A stretch of 64,000 nucleotides of DNA from Methylobacter sp. S3L5C (GTDB taxonomy: Bacteria; Pseudomonadota; Gammaproteobacteria; Methylococcales; Methylomonadaceae): contig NZ_CP076024.1 in assembly GCF_022788635.1 (NCBI RefSeq), forward strand, positions 3,162,001 to 3,226,000. The letters are read 5' to 3'. Below the pieces are notes generated by a model, which did no database searches, was not told where the DNA came from, and saw nothing but the letters and a program-made list of their open reading frames with translations. Shown in pieces: positions 25,005 through 33,565 of the stretch; positions within the stretch are counted from its first letter, which is position 1; each line of letters begins with the position of its first letter. The translations under genes were made by a program, and so were the position numbers.

Positions 25005-26693
25005 CCCCCTGCGTCAGAATAGTTGTCGCCTCAACTTTTAAGAAAAAATAAAATTTGAGAGTAGAAATGAAAAAATATAAAAGGTATTCAGTAGGCTTCA
25101 GAGAGCAGGCCCTGGTAAAAGTATACAATCGTAGTAATGACCAATCAGTTCAGTCCGTCGCAAACGAATTGAATATCCATTTAACAACCTTGAAGGCTTG
25201 GATGAAACAGAAGGAACAGGACGTCAAACTTGCACCGCTAAAATCAAAGCGTCCCGAAGATTGGAGCTCTGAAGAACGCTTTACTGCTTTACAAAAAACC
25301 TATAATTTGATCGGTGAAGACTTAAATGCCTGGTGTCGTGAACGCGGCGTTTTTATTCATCAGTTGGAACAATGGAAAGCTGATTTCTGCCGCCAGGATG
25401 ACTTAGTAGACAAGCGTGAAGAAGCGCGGGTCCTGCGTATATTGAAAGAAGAAGTCCAAAGCCTTGAGCGCAATTTATTGCGTAAAGACAAAGCCTTAGC
25501 AGAAGCCGCAGCGCTGTTGGTACTGCAAAAAAAGTTCCGGGCGCTCTTGGGGGGGAGGTCGAATCGAATGACTGGCCACGAAGAGCGCGAACAAGTGATT
25601 GCTTTACTTAATGAATCAGTAACTGCGGGAGCACGTCAAGCTAAAGCCTGTGAAGTATTAGGACTTAGTGAGCGTACCTTACAACGCTGGCAGACAGGTG
25701 AGACGATTCACTGCGATCAACGCCCCTTGCGTGACTATCAACCGCCACACAAACTAACAGCAATCGAGCGTGCCGAGGTGCTGATCGTCGCTAATTCAGA
25801 TGAATTTGGTCATCTGCCACCGAGTCAGATCGTGCCACGACTGGCCGACCAAGGTAGCTATCTGGCGTCTGAGTCGACCTTCTATCGCATCCTGCGCGAG
25901 GAAAAACAGCTTACCCATCGGCGTAGCGAACGTCCGGCTCAAACACGAACAAAGCCACGCGCGGCATGTGCTACAGCACCTAATCAACTGTACAGTTGGG
26001 ACATTACTTATCTGCCATCACTGATCCGTGGACAGTTTTTTTCTATCTATCTGTATCTATTTGTTGATATTTTCAGCCGAAAGATCGTCGGTTGGCAGGT
26101 GTATGAAGAAGAAAACAGCGCCTTGGCTGGCGAATTGTTACGTGATCTCTGTCATCGTGAAGGGATACAGGCAGAACAGCTTATCCTGCATTCTGACAAC
26201 GGCAGTCCGATGAAGGGATCGACTATGCTGGCGACCTTGCAACAACTGGGTGTCATGCCTTCGTTTAGTCGGCCATCGGTTAGCAACGATAATCCGTACT
26301 CAGAATCGTTGTTTAAGACCTTGAAATATCGTCCTAACTATCCGCTAAAGCCGTTCGCCGATGTTACGGAAGCGCGTCAGTGGGTCACAAGCTTAGTGGA
26401 ATGGTACAACCATGAGCATCGTCACAGCGCTATTCGGTTTATTACTCCAGCGCAACGCCATGAAGGCTTGGACGACAAGCTTCTGGATAACCGTAAAGTC
26501 GTCTACGAAGCAGCACGTGCTAAACATCCGCAACGCTGGACTGGAAGTTCCCGTAATTGGGAAAAAATCCAGACAGCCCACCTTAACCCAGACAAGGTCT
26601 AAACAAAAAAATGCTACCAAGGAAGTGATTATTTAGAAAACAAACCAGAGTAAGATTTAACCGTCGAGGCGACAACTACATTGACAATTACCG
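25005..26693 (+). mobile_element. IS3-like insertion sequence, copy 1
   Basis: The boundaries follow from comparison with copy 2, whose ends are fixed by a restored CRISPR spacer. The left end is CCCCCTGCGTCAGAATAG and the right end (inward) is CGGTAATTGTCAATGTAG; both continue with TTGTCGCCTC as imperfect terminal inverted repeats. Total 1689 bp. The right end is inside a CRISPR repeat, while the left flank is istA. The flanks share only CCCG, not a clear 5-bp duplication, so this copy probably sits at a deletion junction. Confidence 0.85.
25067..26602 (+). CDS. IS3-like transposase, OrfA-OrfB fused
   Basis: The product is about 511 aa. OrfA part (1-165): HTH with SVGFREQALVKVYNRSNDQS and a long coiled coil rich in Glu/Lys. 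OrfB part: a second HTH (ACEVLGLSERTLQRWQTGE) and the rve DDE domain with YSWDITYLPS (D), ILHSDNGSPM (D) and NPYSESLFKTLKY (E). In copy 2 the same two parts are separate genes joined by an ATGA overlap. Here a changed G run and four additional bases near 25550-25565 fuse them in frame (GGRSNRMTG). Whether the fused protein works is unknown. Confidence 0.88.
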   Translation: MKKYKRYSVGFREQALVKVYNRSNDQSVQSVANELNIHLTTLKAWMKQKEQDVKLAPLKSKRPEDWSSEERFTALQKTYNLIGEDLNAWCRERGVFIHQLEQWKADFCRQDDLVDKREEARVLRILKEEVQSLERNLLRKDKALAEAAALLVLQKKFRALLGGRSNRMTGHEEREQVIALLNESVTAGARQAKACEVLGLSERTLQRWQTGETIHCDQRPLRDYQPPHKLTAIERAEVLIVANSDEFGHLPPSQIVPRLADQGSYLASESTFYRILREEKQLTHRRSERPAQTRTKPRAACATAPNQLYSWDITYLPSLIRGQFFSIYLYLFVDIFSRKIVGWQVYEEENSALAGELLRDLCHREGIQAEQLILHSDNGSPMKGSTMLATLQQLGVMPSFSRPSVSNDNPYSESLFKTLKYRPNYPLKPFADVTEARQWVTSLVEWYNHEHRHSAIRFITPAQRHEGLDDKLLDNRKVVYEAARAKHPQRWTGSSRNWEKIQTAHLNPDKV

Positions 26694-27265
26694 CCCGTGG
26701 GGATGAACCGTTCCTGGAATGGTTGTTGAGAAGGTGTCATTGGCGTTCCCCACACCCGTGGGGATGAACCGCAGCACGGCAGCTTGCAATTTATTCAGTG
26801 CCAGCGTTCCCCACACCCGTGGGGATGAACCGTATTATTTCAAAACACAAGGCGATGCTGAAAAGCGTTCCCCACACCCGTGGGGATGAACCGAAATTAA
26901 ACGACCTTGGGTTGTCAAAATTAAGAGCGTTCCCCACACCCGTGGGGATGAACCGATCACAAACTTTTAAGCAAACGCGAATCTCGGGCGTTCCCCACAC
27001 CCGTGGGGATGAACCGGCCACAACAGATCAGGTCAATTTATCATCCGGGCGTTCCCCACACCCGTGGGGATGAACCGGAACCACCATGCCACAACCCACA
27101 CTTGAAGAAGCGTTCCCCACACCCGTGGGGATGAACCGGGTGCGAATGGTACACGCAAGCAATTTGTTCAGCGTTCCCCACACCCGTGGGGATGAACCGA
27201 CACTTATCGAGAAGTCCAGACGCATCAAGGGGCGTTCCCCACACCCGTGGGGATGAACCGATGAT
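26694..27265 (+). CRISPR. CRISPR array (type I-E-like), leader-proximal part
   Basis: A half repeat (26694-26710, last 17 nt) is followed by nine full 29-nt repeats starting at 26743, 26804, 26865, 26927, 26988, 27049, 27110, 27171 and 27232. Spacers are 32 nt, one is 33. The repeat starts GCGTTCCCCACACCC and ends GTGGGGATGAACCG, a type I-E repeat with a GGGG/CCCC stem. Orientation (ATGAACCG at the right) puts the leader on the left, where IS copy 1 now sits; no leader or cas gene remains. The last five bases (ATGAT) are the first part of the spacer interrupted by IS copy 2. Confidence 0.97.
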
Positions 27266-27356
27266 CGGTAATTGTCAATGTAGTTGTCGCCTCGACGGTT
27301 AAATCTTACTCTGGTTTGTTTTCTAAATAATCACTTCCTTGGTAGCATTTTTTTGT

Positions 27357-28387
27357 TTAGACCTTGTCTGGGTTAAGGTGGGCTGTCTGGATTTTTTCCC
27401 AATTACGGGAACTTCCAGTCCAGCGTTGCGGATGTTTAGCACGTGCTGCTTCGTAGACGACTTTACGGTTATCCAGAAGCTTGTCGTCCAAGCCTTCATG
27501 GCGTTGCGCTGGAGTAATAAACCGAATAGCGCTGTGACGATGCTCATGGTTGTACCATTCCACTAAGCTTGTGACCCACTGACGCGCTTCCGTAACATCG
27601 GCGAACGGCTTTAGCGGATAGTTAGGACGATATTTCAAGGTCTTTAAACAACGATTCTGAGTACGGATTATCGTTGCTAACCGATGGCCGACTAAACGAA
27701 GGCATGACACCCAGTTGTTGCAAGGTCGCCAGCATAGTCGATCCCTTCATCGGACTGCCGTTGTCAGAATGCAGGATAAGCTGTTCTGCCTGTATCCCTT
27801 CACGATGACAGAGATCACGTAACAATTCGCCAGCCAAGGCGCTGTTTTCTTCTTCATACACCTGCCCAACCGACGATCTTTCGGCTGAAAATATCAACAA
27901 ATAGATACAGATAGAAAAACTGTCCACGGATCAGTGATGGCAGATAAGTAATGTCCCAACTGTACAGTTGATTAGGTGCTGTAGCACATGCCGCGCGTGG
28001 CTTTGTTCGTGTTTGAGCCGGACGTTCGCTACGCCGATGGGTAAGCTGTTTTTCCTCGCGCAGGATGCGATAGAAGGTCGACTCAGACGCCAGATAGCTA
28101 CCTTGGTCGGCCAGTCGTGGCACGATCTGACTCGGTGGCAGATGACCAAATTCATCTGAATTAGCGACGATCAGCACCTCGGCACGCTCGATTGCTGTTA
28201 GTTTGTGTGGCGGTTGATAGTCACGCAAGGGGCGTTGATCGCAGTGAATCGTCTCACCTGTCTGCCAGCGTTGTAAGGTACGCTCACTAAGTCCTAATAC
28301 TTCACAGGCTTTAGCTTGACGTGCTCCCGCAGTTACTGATTCATTAAGTAAAGCAATCACTTGTTCGCGCTCTTCGTGGCCAGTCAT
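27357..28387 (-). pseudogene. IS3-like OrfB, two frameshifts (copy 2)
   Basis: Starts at ATG 28385-28387 in an ATGA overlap with orfA and matches copy 1. One additional G (GGTTGGGCAGG, where copy 1 has GGTTGGCAGG, about 27870) and one additional A (TTTAAAGACC in place of TTTAAGACC, about 27645) shift the frame twice. There is also an in-frame deletion of two codons near 27920. All three differences are at homopolymers or short repeats, so sequencing error is possible for the two frameshifts. Confidence 0.85.
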
Positions 28388-28884
28388 TCGACCTCTCCCC
28401 CCAAGAGCGCCCGGAACTTTTTTTGCAGTACCAACAGCGCTGCGGCTTCTGCTAAGGCTTTGTCTTTACGCAATAAATTGCGCTCAAGGCTTTGGACTTC
28501 TTCTTTCAATATACGCAGGACCCGCGCTTCTTCACGCTTGTCTACTAAGTCATCCCTGCGGCAGAAATCAGCTTTCCATTGTTCCAACTGATGAATAAAA
28601 ACGCCGCGTTCACGACACCAGGCATTTAAGTCTTCACCGATCAAATTATAGGTTTTTTGTAAAGCAGTAAAGCGTTCTTCAGAGCTCCAATCTTCGGGAC
28701 GCTTTGATTTTAGCGGTGCAAGTTTGACGTCCTGTTCCTTCTGTTTCATCCAAGCCTTCAAGGTTGTTAAATGGATATTCAATTCGTTTGCGACGGACTG
28801 AACTGATTGGTCATTACTACGATTGTATACTTTTACCAGGGCCTGCTCTCTGAAGCCTACTGAATACCTTTTATATTTTTTCAT
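28384..28884 (-). CDS. IS3-like OrfA (copy 2)
   Basis: The product is 166 aa from ATG 28882-28884 (MKKYKRYSVGFREQAL), ending RALLGGEVE with the TGA overlapping the orfB start. It is an HTH protein with a long helical part that regulates transposition. It is larger than typical IS3 OrfA proteins (about 100 aa). The G6 run just before the stop could serve as a frameshift site for an OrfAB fusion protein. Confidence 0.85.
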   Translation of the reverse strand: MKKYKRYSVGFREQALVKVYNRSNDQSVQSVANELNIHLTTLKAWMKQKEQDVKLAPLKSKRPEDWSSEERFTALQKTYNLIGEDLNAWCRERGVFIHQLEQWKADFCRRDDLVDKREEARVLRILKEEVQSLERNLLRKDKALAEAAALLVLQKKFRALLGGEVE

Positions 28885-28945
28885 TTCTACTCTCAAATTT
28901 TATTTTTTCTTAAAAGTTGAGGCGACAACTATTCTGACGCAGGGG

Positions 28946-29067
28946 GATGATGCTGACAGGGTTCGGTGTGCGATTCTTGCGTTCCCCACACCCGTGGGGA
29001 TGAACCGACATTGCGTGGTCGGGACTATATGTTCAGGGCGCGTTCCCCACATCCGTGGGGATGAACC
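28946..29067 (+). CRISPR. CRISPR array, continuation after IS copy 2
   Basis: The second part of the interrupted spacer (28946-28977) is followed by repeat 28978-29006, a 32-nt spacer (29007-29038) and repeat 29039-29067. The latter carries a C-to-T change (CACATCCG), as expected towards the leader-distal, oldest end of the array. Confidence 0.95.
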
Positions 29068-29128
29068 GATATAGATAGAAATTTAGCACATAAAGCGATT
29101 GTGCAAGGTATTTTAAAGGAGAAAAAAA

Positions 29129-29391
29129 GTGTCTAGTCAAATTGATTACCAAGTATTGCTTGAAACTATTGTTATGACAGCTAAGAATGCCGCCCAATCA
29201 GCGAAAGAGCGGAAGGATGAGGCAATGTTGTTTGCCTACTACGATATTCTGCAGTTAAGACCCAAGCCGATATTATGGAGGTACCGCTTGATAAAATTGG
29301 AATGCAAGACGTTAATTTAGACGATTTAGTAAAGGCAACTGTTGATATTGCCAAACAAAAGCACGCGCGTTCCCCACATCCGTGGGGATGA
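29129..29391 (+). pseudogene. Small frameshifted gene lying between two CRISPR repeats
   Basis: AAAGGAG stands 8 nt before a GTG at 29129. The frame reads SSQIDYQVLLETIVMTAKNA, QSAKERKDEAMLFAYYDIL, then needs a shift near 29252 to go on as VKTQADIMEVPLDKIGMQDV and NLDDLVKATVDIAKQKH. It then runs into the last CRISPR repeat, using its bases as the final codons (RSPHPWG). The two halves together look like one soluble helical protein of about 80 aa. No family is recognised. The gap between the two repeats is 299 nt, about nine times a normal spacer. Confidence 0.6.
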
Positions 29392-29395
29392 ACCA
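29367..29395 (+). CRISPR. Terminal degenerate CRISPR repeat
   Basis: A 29-nt repeat with the CACATCCG variant and a changed last base (ATGAACCA). It is the leader-distal end of the array; nothing repeat-like follows. Confidence 0.9.
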
Positions 29396-29621
29396 CAGAG
29401 TAGCGAATCTGCGTTATTCATAGACTTACATCCCACGCCCTCAATTAACCGTTTACTTTCAAACCAGATAAAAAATAAGAGCCTGATTAGACACAGTGAG
29501 TAACGCACAGGTATTATGGAGTAATTTTTTTGGTCAAAAAAAACGATTACAGTTGATTTATGAGTTATTTATAGCTCGATTGATTATTTGCTTCTATTAA
29601 CCTTATCAAACTATCGCTTTT

Positions 29622-32600
29622 ATGAACGTAATACATGGGGCCTGGATTCCCAAAGACACTCAAGATTTTATGCAAGTGGGAGATTTTTACCTGTGGGTAG
29701 AAAGTGACGAGGTTGGGGGTACAGCAAACCTAACGTTGCACCCCCAACATTTGCCTCAAAAGCTTTGTTTGGAATTTTTAAAAAATGAGTTGGCACTCGG
29801 TTTGGTGGATGCAGGGCAGGGGGCATTAATATCGCTGCAGTTGCCTACCTTTGCCGGTAAGCCCTTGCCGTCACCGGAGTTACAGTATAGTGAAGTTGAT
29901 GACACGGTGACACTGCAGAGCTGGCAGGTTTACGCTTATCCGTTGTCAGCCCCGCTGAAAGCGATTAATAATATTCATTTTTTGTGTTGTTTTCAGGTCA
30001 GTAATAGCCGTATCGGTAGTGATTTTTTGTTTTGGTATTACTTTAGCCAATCGTTAAAACAAATTTTGGCTAAAGATCAGTATATTCCTTTGTTGTTGAG
30101 TAAAAAATCAGGAGCAAAAATTGAGTTGTATCGGCGCTGGCAATTGGTATCAAGCAACTATGAAAGCTTGATACAAACAGCCATTACGCAAATGCCGCTG
30201 GCGTGTAGTCAACAACACCAGCCCGAATCGTTGTTACGGCATTTTGCCGAAGTGGTTATTGATGAACTTCTTACTATCGCAGCGCTGGAGATGCCGCAGA
30301 TTTTTACTAAAAAAATTCAGGGTGATTTTTTAGAAACTATTCTGTTGCATAAACATTCCGCAGAGTTGATTGCAATCCGTCCAGAGATACCTGATGACTT
30401 TATTTACTGGCAGCAATGGCAGCAAAAACTGTTGGGAACCCAAGCACTGAGTACTTTGCATATGGGGTTTCAGTTGCTTGAAGCGGATGCCACCGCGATT
30501 GACCAGTGGCGTTTGGTGTTTTTTCTATCATCCCTCAACGATCCTTCGCTTAAACTGGATTTGGCTGATTTTTGGGCAGATAAAGATCACTTTCATGAGT
30601 TGTTACAGCAACAGTTTGGATTGGCGATAGAGCAGCAGATTTTAATTAACTTGGCACAAGCGGCACGTATTTATCCCAAATGCTGGCAGGGCATGGAAGG
30701 CGCTGAGCCGGATAGTGTGCAGTTGACCATGAATGAAGCTTTTGAGTTTTTAAAAGAAAGCGCCTGGATTTTGGAAGATGCCGGTTTCAAAATTATTATT
30801 CCGGCGTGGTTAACGCCCAAAGGTCGGCGCCGGGCGAAAGTTCGGTTGCGTTCTGGTGGTAAAGTCAAGTCTGCACCTGCCAGTGGGCAAGCTTATTTCT
30901 CGATGGAGACGCTGACAGATTATCACTACGAGTTGGCTATTGGTGATGAAACGCTGACCCCTGAAGAATGGCAACAATTGATAGATGCCAAAGCACCGTT
31001 GATTTACTTTCGCGGTCAATGGATGGAATTGGACCGGGATAACATGCAAGACATGCTGGCCTTTATACAGCAGCAAAATATGTCTGTCCCTGAGTTGTCG
31101 GTACAGGAATTATTAAAAAAATTAGCCGAAGACGCTGACAGCTTTGAACTGGATGTACATGACAGCCTCGCACAAATGTTGGCCAAGTTATCTGATAACA
31201 GTCAGTTAGAACTCATCGATAATCCGGCGGGGCTTAATGCAGAGCTACGCGATTATCAAAAGCGTGGTGTGGCATGGTTACGTTATCTGGAAAACTTGGG
31301 TTTAAACGGTTGTCTGGCCGATGATATGGGGCTTGGTAAAACCATGCAAGTGATTAGTTTGTTGGTCATGGAGCGCGAGCAAACAAAACCAGGTCCTACG
31401 CTACTGATTGCGCCCACGTCGGTTATTGGCAACTGGCAAAAAGAAATTGAAAAGTTTGCCCCGCAGTTGACCACGTTAATTCATCATGGTAGTGACCGTG
31501 AACAAGCGGTCGATGCTTTCAAACAACGCTGTCTACAGCATGATTTGATGATTACGTCTTACACGCTTGCCCGTAAAGACAGTAAATTACTGGGTGCCTT
31601 GCACTGGCATCGGGTGGTATTGGATGAAGCGCAAAATATTAAAAACCCCAAGTCGGCACAAACCAAGGCTATTTTAAAGCTCAACGGTGATACACGTCTG
31701 GCCTTAACGGGTACGCCGGTAGAAAACCGCTTAATGGATTTATGGTCTATTTTTAATTTTCTTAATCCGGGTTATTTAGGTAAACAAACTCACTTTCGTA
31801 AAAGCTATGAATTACCGGTACAGCGTGATAATGACCAGCGCCAGTCGGCTATCTTGAAAAGGCTGATCCAGCCTTTTATTTTGCGGCGTTTGAAAACAGA
31901 CAAAGCGATTATCAAGGATTTACCCGATAAAATCGATAACAAGATTTATTGCAATCTTAGCAAAGAACAGGCGTCCCTTTATGAAGTGGTTGTTCAAGAT
32001 GTGGTTACCCAGTTAGAAGCGGCTGAGGGTATTCAACGTCAGGGTTTAATGCTGTCGACTTTGATGAAATTGAAACAAATCTGTAATCATCCGATGCAGT
32101 TTTTACAAGATGGCAGTGCATTTACTCCGGAACGCTCACACAAGCTTGAGCGTATCAGCGAAATGCTTGAAGAAGCGATGGCACAGGGCGATAGTGTTTT
32201 GGTGTTTACCCAATTTACTGAAATAGGTGAAAACCTGTCGCGTTATCTGGCAAAAGAAAAACATTACAAAACCCATTACTTGCATGGTGGCACGCCACGT
32301 AACAAACGCGAATTGATGATCAGTGATTTTCAAGATCCGGATACCAGCCCTGCCGTGTTTATTTTATCGCTCAAAGCCGGTGGTGTGGGTATCACCTTAA
32401 CCCAAGCCAATCATGTGTTTCATTTTGATCGTTGGTGGAATCCTGCGGTTGAAAATCAGGCGACTGATCGGGCCTTTCGTATCGGCCAGAAAAAGAATGT
32501 TTTTGTGCATAAATTTGTAACGTTGGGGACTCTGGAAGAGCGTATCGACCAAATGATCAGCGACAAGCAAAAAATGGCCGACAGCATTGTTGGTAATGAT

Positions 32601-32681
32601 GAAAGTTGGCTAACCAAGCTGGATAATCAAGCATTTAAAGAACTTATTGCACTCAATAAACACAGCATTATGGAAGACTGA
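29622..32681 (+). CDS. SNF2-family DNA/RNA helicase
   Basis: The product is 1019 aa. The N-terminal half is the SNF2-associated region seen in bacterial Swi2/Snf2 proteins (for example FLKESAWILEDAGFKIIIPAW). The ATPase core has ADDMGLGKTMQVISLL (motif I), LIAPTSVIGNW (Ia), VVLDEAQNIKNP (II) and LALTGTPVENRLMDLWSIF (III). The C-terminal lobe has FILSLKAGGVGITLTQANHV, HFDRWWNPAVENQATDRAFR and RIGQ (V-VI). All motifs are intact. A SWIM zinc-finger protein follows after one base, a conserved bacterial pair of unknown function, possibly in chromatin-like DNA remodelling or defence. No strong Shine-Dalgarno is seen before ATG 29622. Confidence 0.92.
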   Translation: MNVIHGAWIPKDTQDFMQVGDFYLWVESDEVGGTANLTLHPQHLPQKLCLEFLKNELALGLVDAGQGALISLQLPTFAGKPLPSPELQYSEVDDTVTLQSWQVYAYPLSAPLKAINNIHFLCCFQVSNSRIGSDFLFWYYFSQSLKQILAKDQYIPLLLSKKSGAKIELYRRWQLVSSNYESLIQTAITQMPLACSQQHQPESLLRHFAEVVIDELLTIAALEMPQIFTKKIQGDFLETILLHKHSAELIAIRPEIPDDFIYWQQWQQKLLGTQALSTLHMGFQLLEADATAIDQWRLVFFLSSLNDPSLKLDLADFWADKDHFHELLQQQFGLAIEQQILINLAQAARIYPKCWQGMEGAEPDSVQLTMNEAFEFLKESAWILEDAGFKIIIPAWLTPKGRRRAKVRLRSGGKVKSAPASGQAYFSMETLTDYHYELAIGDETLTPEEWQQLIDAKAPLIYFRGQWMELDRDNMQDMLAFIQQQNMSVPELSVQELLKKLAEDADSFELDVHDSLAQMLAKLSDNSQLELIDNPAGLNAELRDYQKRGVAWLRYLENLGLNGCLADDMGLGKTMQVISLLVMEREQTKPGPTLLIAPTSVIGNWQKEIEKFAPQLTTLIHHGSDREQAVDAFKQRCLQHDLMITSYTLARKDSKLLGALHWHRVVLDEAQNIKNPKSAQTKAILKLNGDTRLALTGTPVENRLMDLWSIFNFLNPGYLGKQTHFRKSYELPVQRDNDQRQSAILKRLIQPFILRRLKTDKAIIKDLPDKIDNKIYCNLSKEQASLYEVVVQDVVTQLEAAEGIQRQGLMLSTLMKLKQICNHPMQFLQDGSAFTPERSHKLERISEMLEEAMAQGDSVLVFTQFTEIGENLSRYLAKEKHYKTHYLHGGTPRNKRELMISDFQDPDTSPAVFILSLKAGGVGITLTQANHVFHFDRWWNPAVENQATDRAFRIGQKKNVFVHKFVTLGTLEERIDQMISDKQKMADSIVGNDESWLTKLDNQAFKELIALNKHSIMED

Positions 32682-32682
32682 T

Positions 32683-33522
32683 ATGAGTACTCATGCAAAA
32701 ACCTGGTGGGGACAGCAATTTATAGCTGCCCTGGAAGATTTTACCGACAGTGGACGCCTGGCGCGTGGGCGTTCTTATTCTACCGACAATCGTATCAAGC
32801 AATGGCTATTGCAAAAAGGTACAGTCGAGGCAAAATTGCGCGGGAATATAAATCCTTATTATGGCGTTTATAAGGAGCCGACTTATAAAGTTAGTGTGCA
32901 AATGACGCATTTATCCGAGGCACAATGGCAAAAAATAATTCAAAAACTTAGCCAACGCGCCAGTTTTATTGCCAGATTATTGCTCAATGAAATACCGGAA
33001 AATATTGAAACGGTGTTTGCCGATGTGGGTGTGCACTTACTGCCCAATGATTATAAAGATTTTAACGTGTCCTGTGACTGCCCCGATTATGAGGTCCCCT
33101 GTAAACATATTGCCGGTGCTTGTTACCGCTTGGCGGGTCAACTGGATCAGGACCCGTTTCTGTTATTTGAAATGCGTGGACTTGCACCCGAAAAATTATT
33201 ACAGGAATTGGCGTTATCACCTTTAGGTAAAGTGTTAAGCGAAGCCAAAAGTAGCGAGGCTACTGAATTAGTGCCGGTAACCAGTTTTTACACCCGACCG
33301 GTATTGACAGCGTTGCCTCAGGAAATCCGCTTAGAAGACTTTTGGCAGGGACAGCAGCCGTTACCAAAAAGTCTGGAACCGGGCCAAGCGGCGATTATTC
33401 CCGCTATGTTAATTAAAAAAGGCGGTGATTTTCCTGGGTTTTGGCAAAAACAAAACTCTTTTATCGATGTGATGGAAGATTTTTATCTCAGGATGCGCAA
33501 AGTTACTTTGAAACGGCTGTGA
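32683..33522 (+). CDS. SWIM zinc-finger protein
   Basis: The product is 279 aa from ATG 32683, one base after the helicase stop (an upstream in-frame start lies within the helicase gene). The SWIM motif CDCPDYEVPCKHIAGACYRL (CxC-xn-CxH) is near residue 130. The N-terminus WWGQQFIAALEDFTDSGRLA with RGRSYSTDNRIKQW is typical of proteins partnered with SNF2 helicases. SWIM domains bind DNA or proteins. The tight spacing suggests a helicase-SWIM complex. Confidence 0.9.
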   Translation: MSTHAKTWWGQQFIAALEDFTDSGRLARGRSYSTDNRIKQWLLQKGTVEAKLRGNINPYYGVYKEPTYKVSVQMTHLSEAQWQKIIQKLSQRASFIARLLLNEIPENIETVFADVGVHLLPNDYKDFNVSCDCPDYEVPCKHIAGACYRLAGQLDQDPFLLFEMRGLAPEKLLQELALSPLGKVLSEAKSSEATELVPVTSFYTRPVLTALPQEIRLEDFWQGQQPLPKSLEPGQAAIIPAMLIKKGGDFPGFWQKQNSFIDVMEDFYLRMRKVTLKRL

Positions 33523-33565
33523 GTGCAAAAGTCTGCTATAGATCTGGTCAATTAAACAGTGAACC

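Larger units (their letters stand above)
27266..28945 (-). mobile_element. IS3-like insertion sequence, copy 2 (inverted)
   Basis: This is an inverted copy, 1680 bp, nearly identical to copy 1. It has ATGAT directly at both outer borders (27261-27265 and 28946-28950). Removing the element and one ATGAT leaves a 32-nt CRISPR spacer between repeats, which proves both the borders and the 5-bp target duplication. It carries orfA and a broken orfB. Confidence 0.95.

Noticed and set aside
26791-27244. Open frames on both strands with repeated SSPRVWGT / VPHTRGDEP words
   Set aside because: They are translations of the CRISPR repeats and spacers; the periodic words follow the 61-nt repeat unit.
25005-28945. 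Composite transposon made of the two inverted IS copies carrying CRISPR repeats
   Set aside because: Copy 2 has its own 5-bp duplication inside a spacer and the array continues in phase beyond it. So the copies inserted independently and the array was resident.
23024-29366. cas genes for the type I-E-like array
   Set aside because: All larger frames near the array are IS transposases, IstB, a Crp-like gene or the SNF2 helicase; none has Cas features.
29622-33522. SNF2-SWIM pair as a DISARM-type or other known defence system
   Set aside because: No methyltransferase, DUF1998 or nuclease genes are adjacent; the pair occurs widely on its own.
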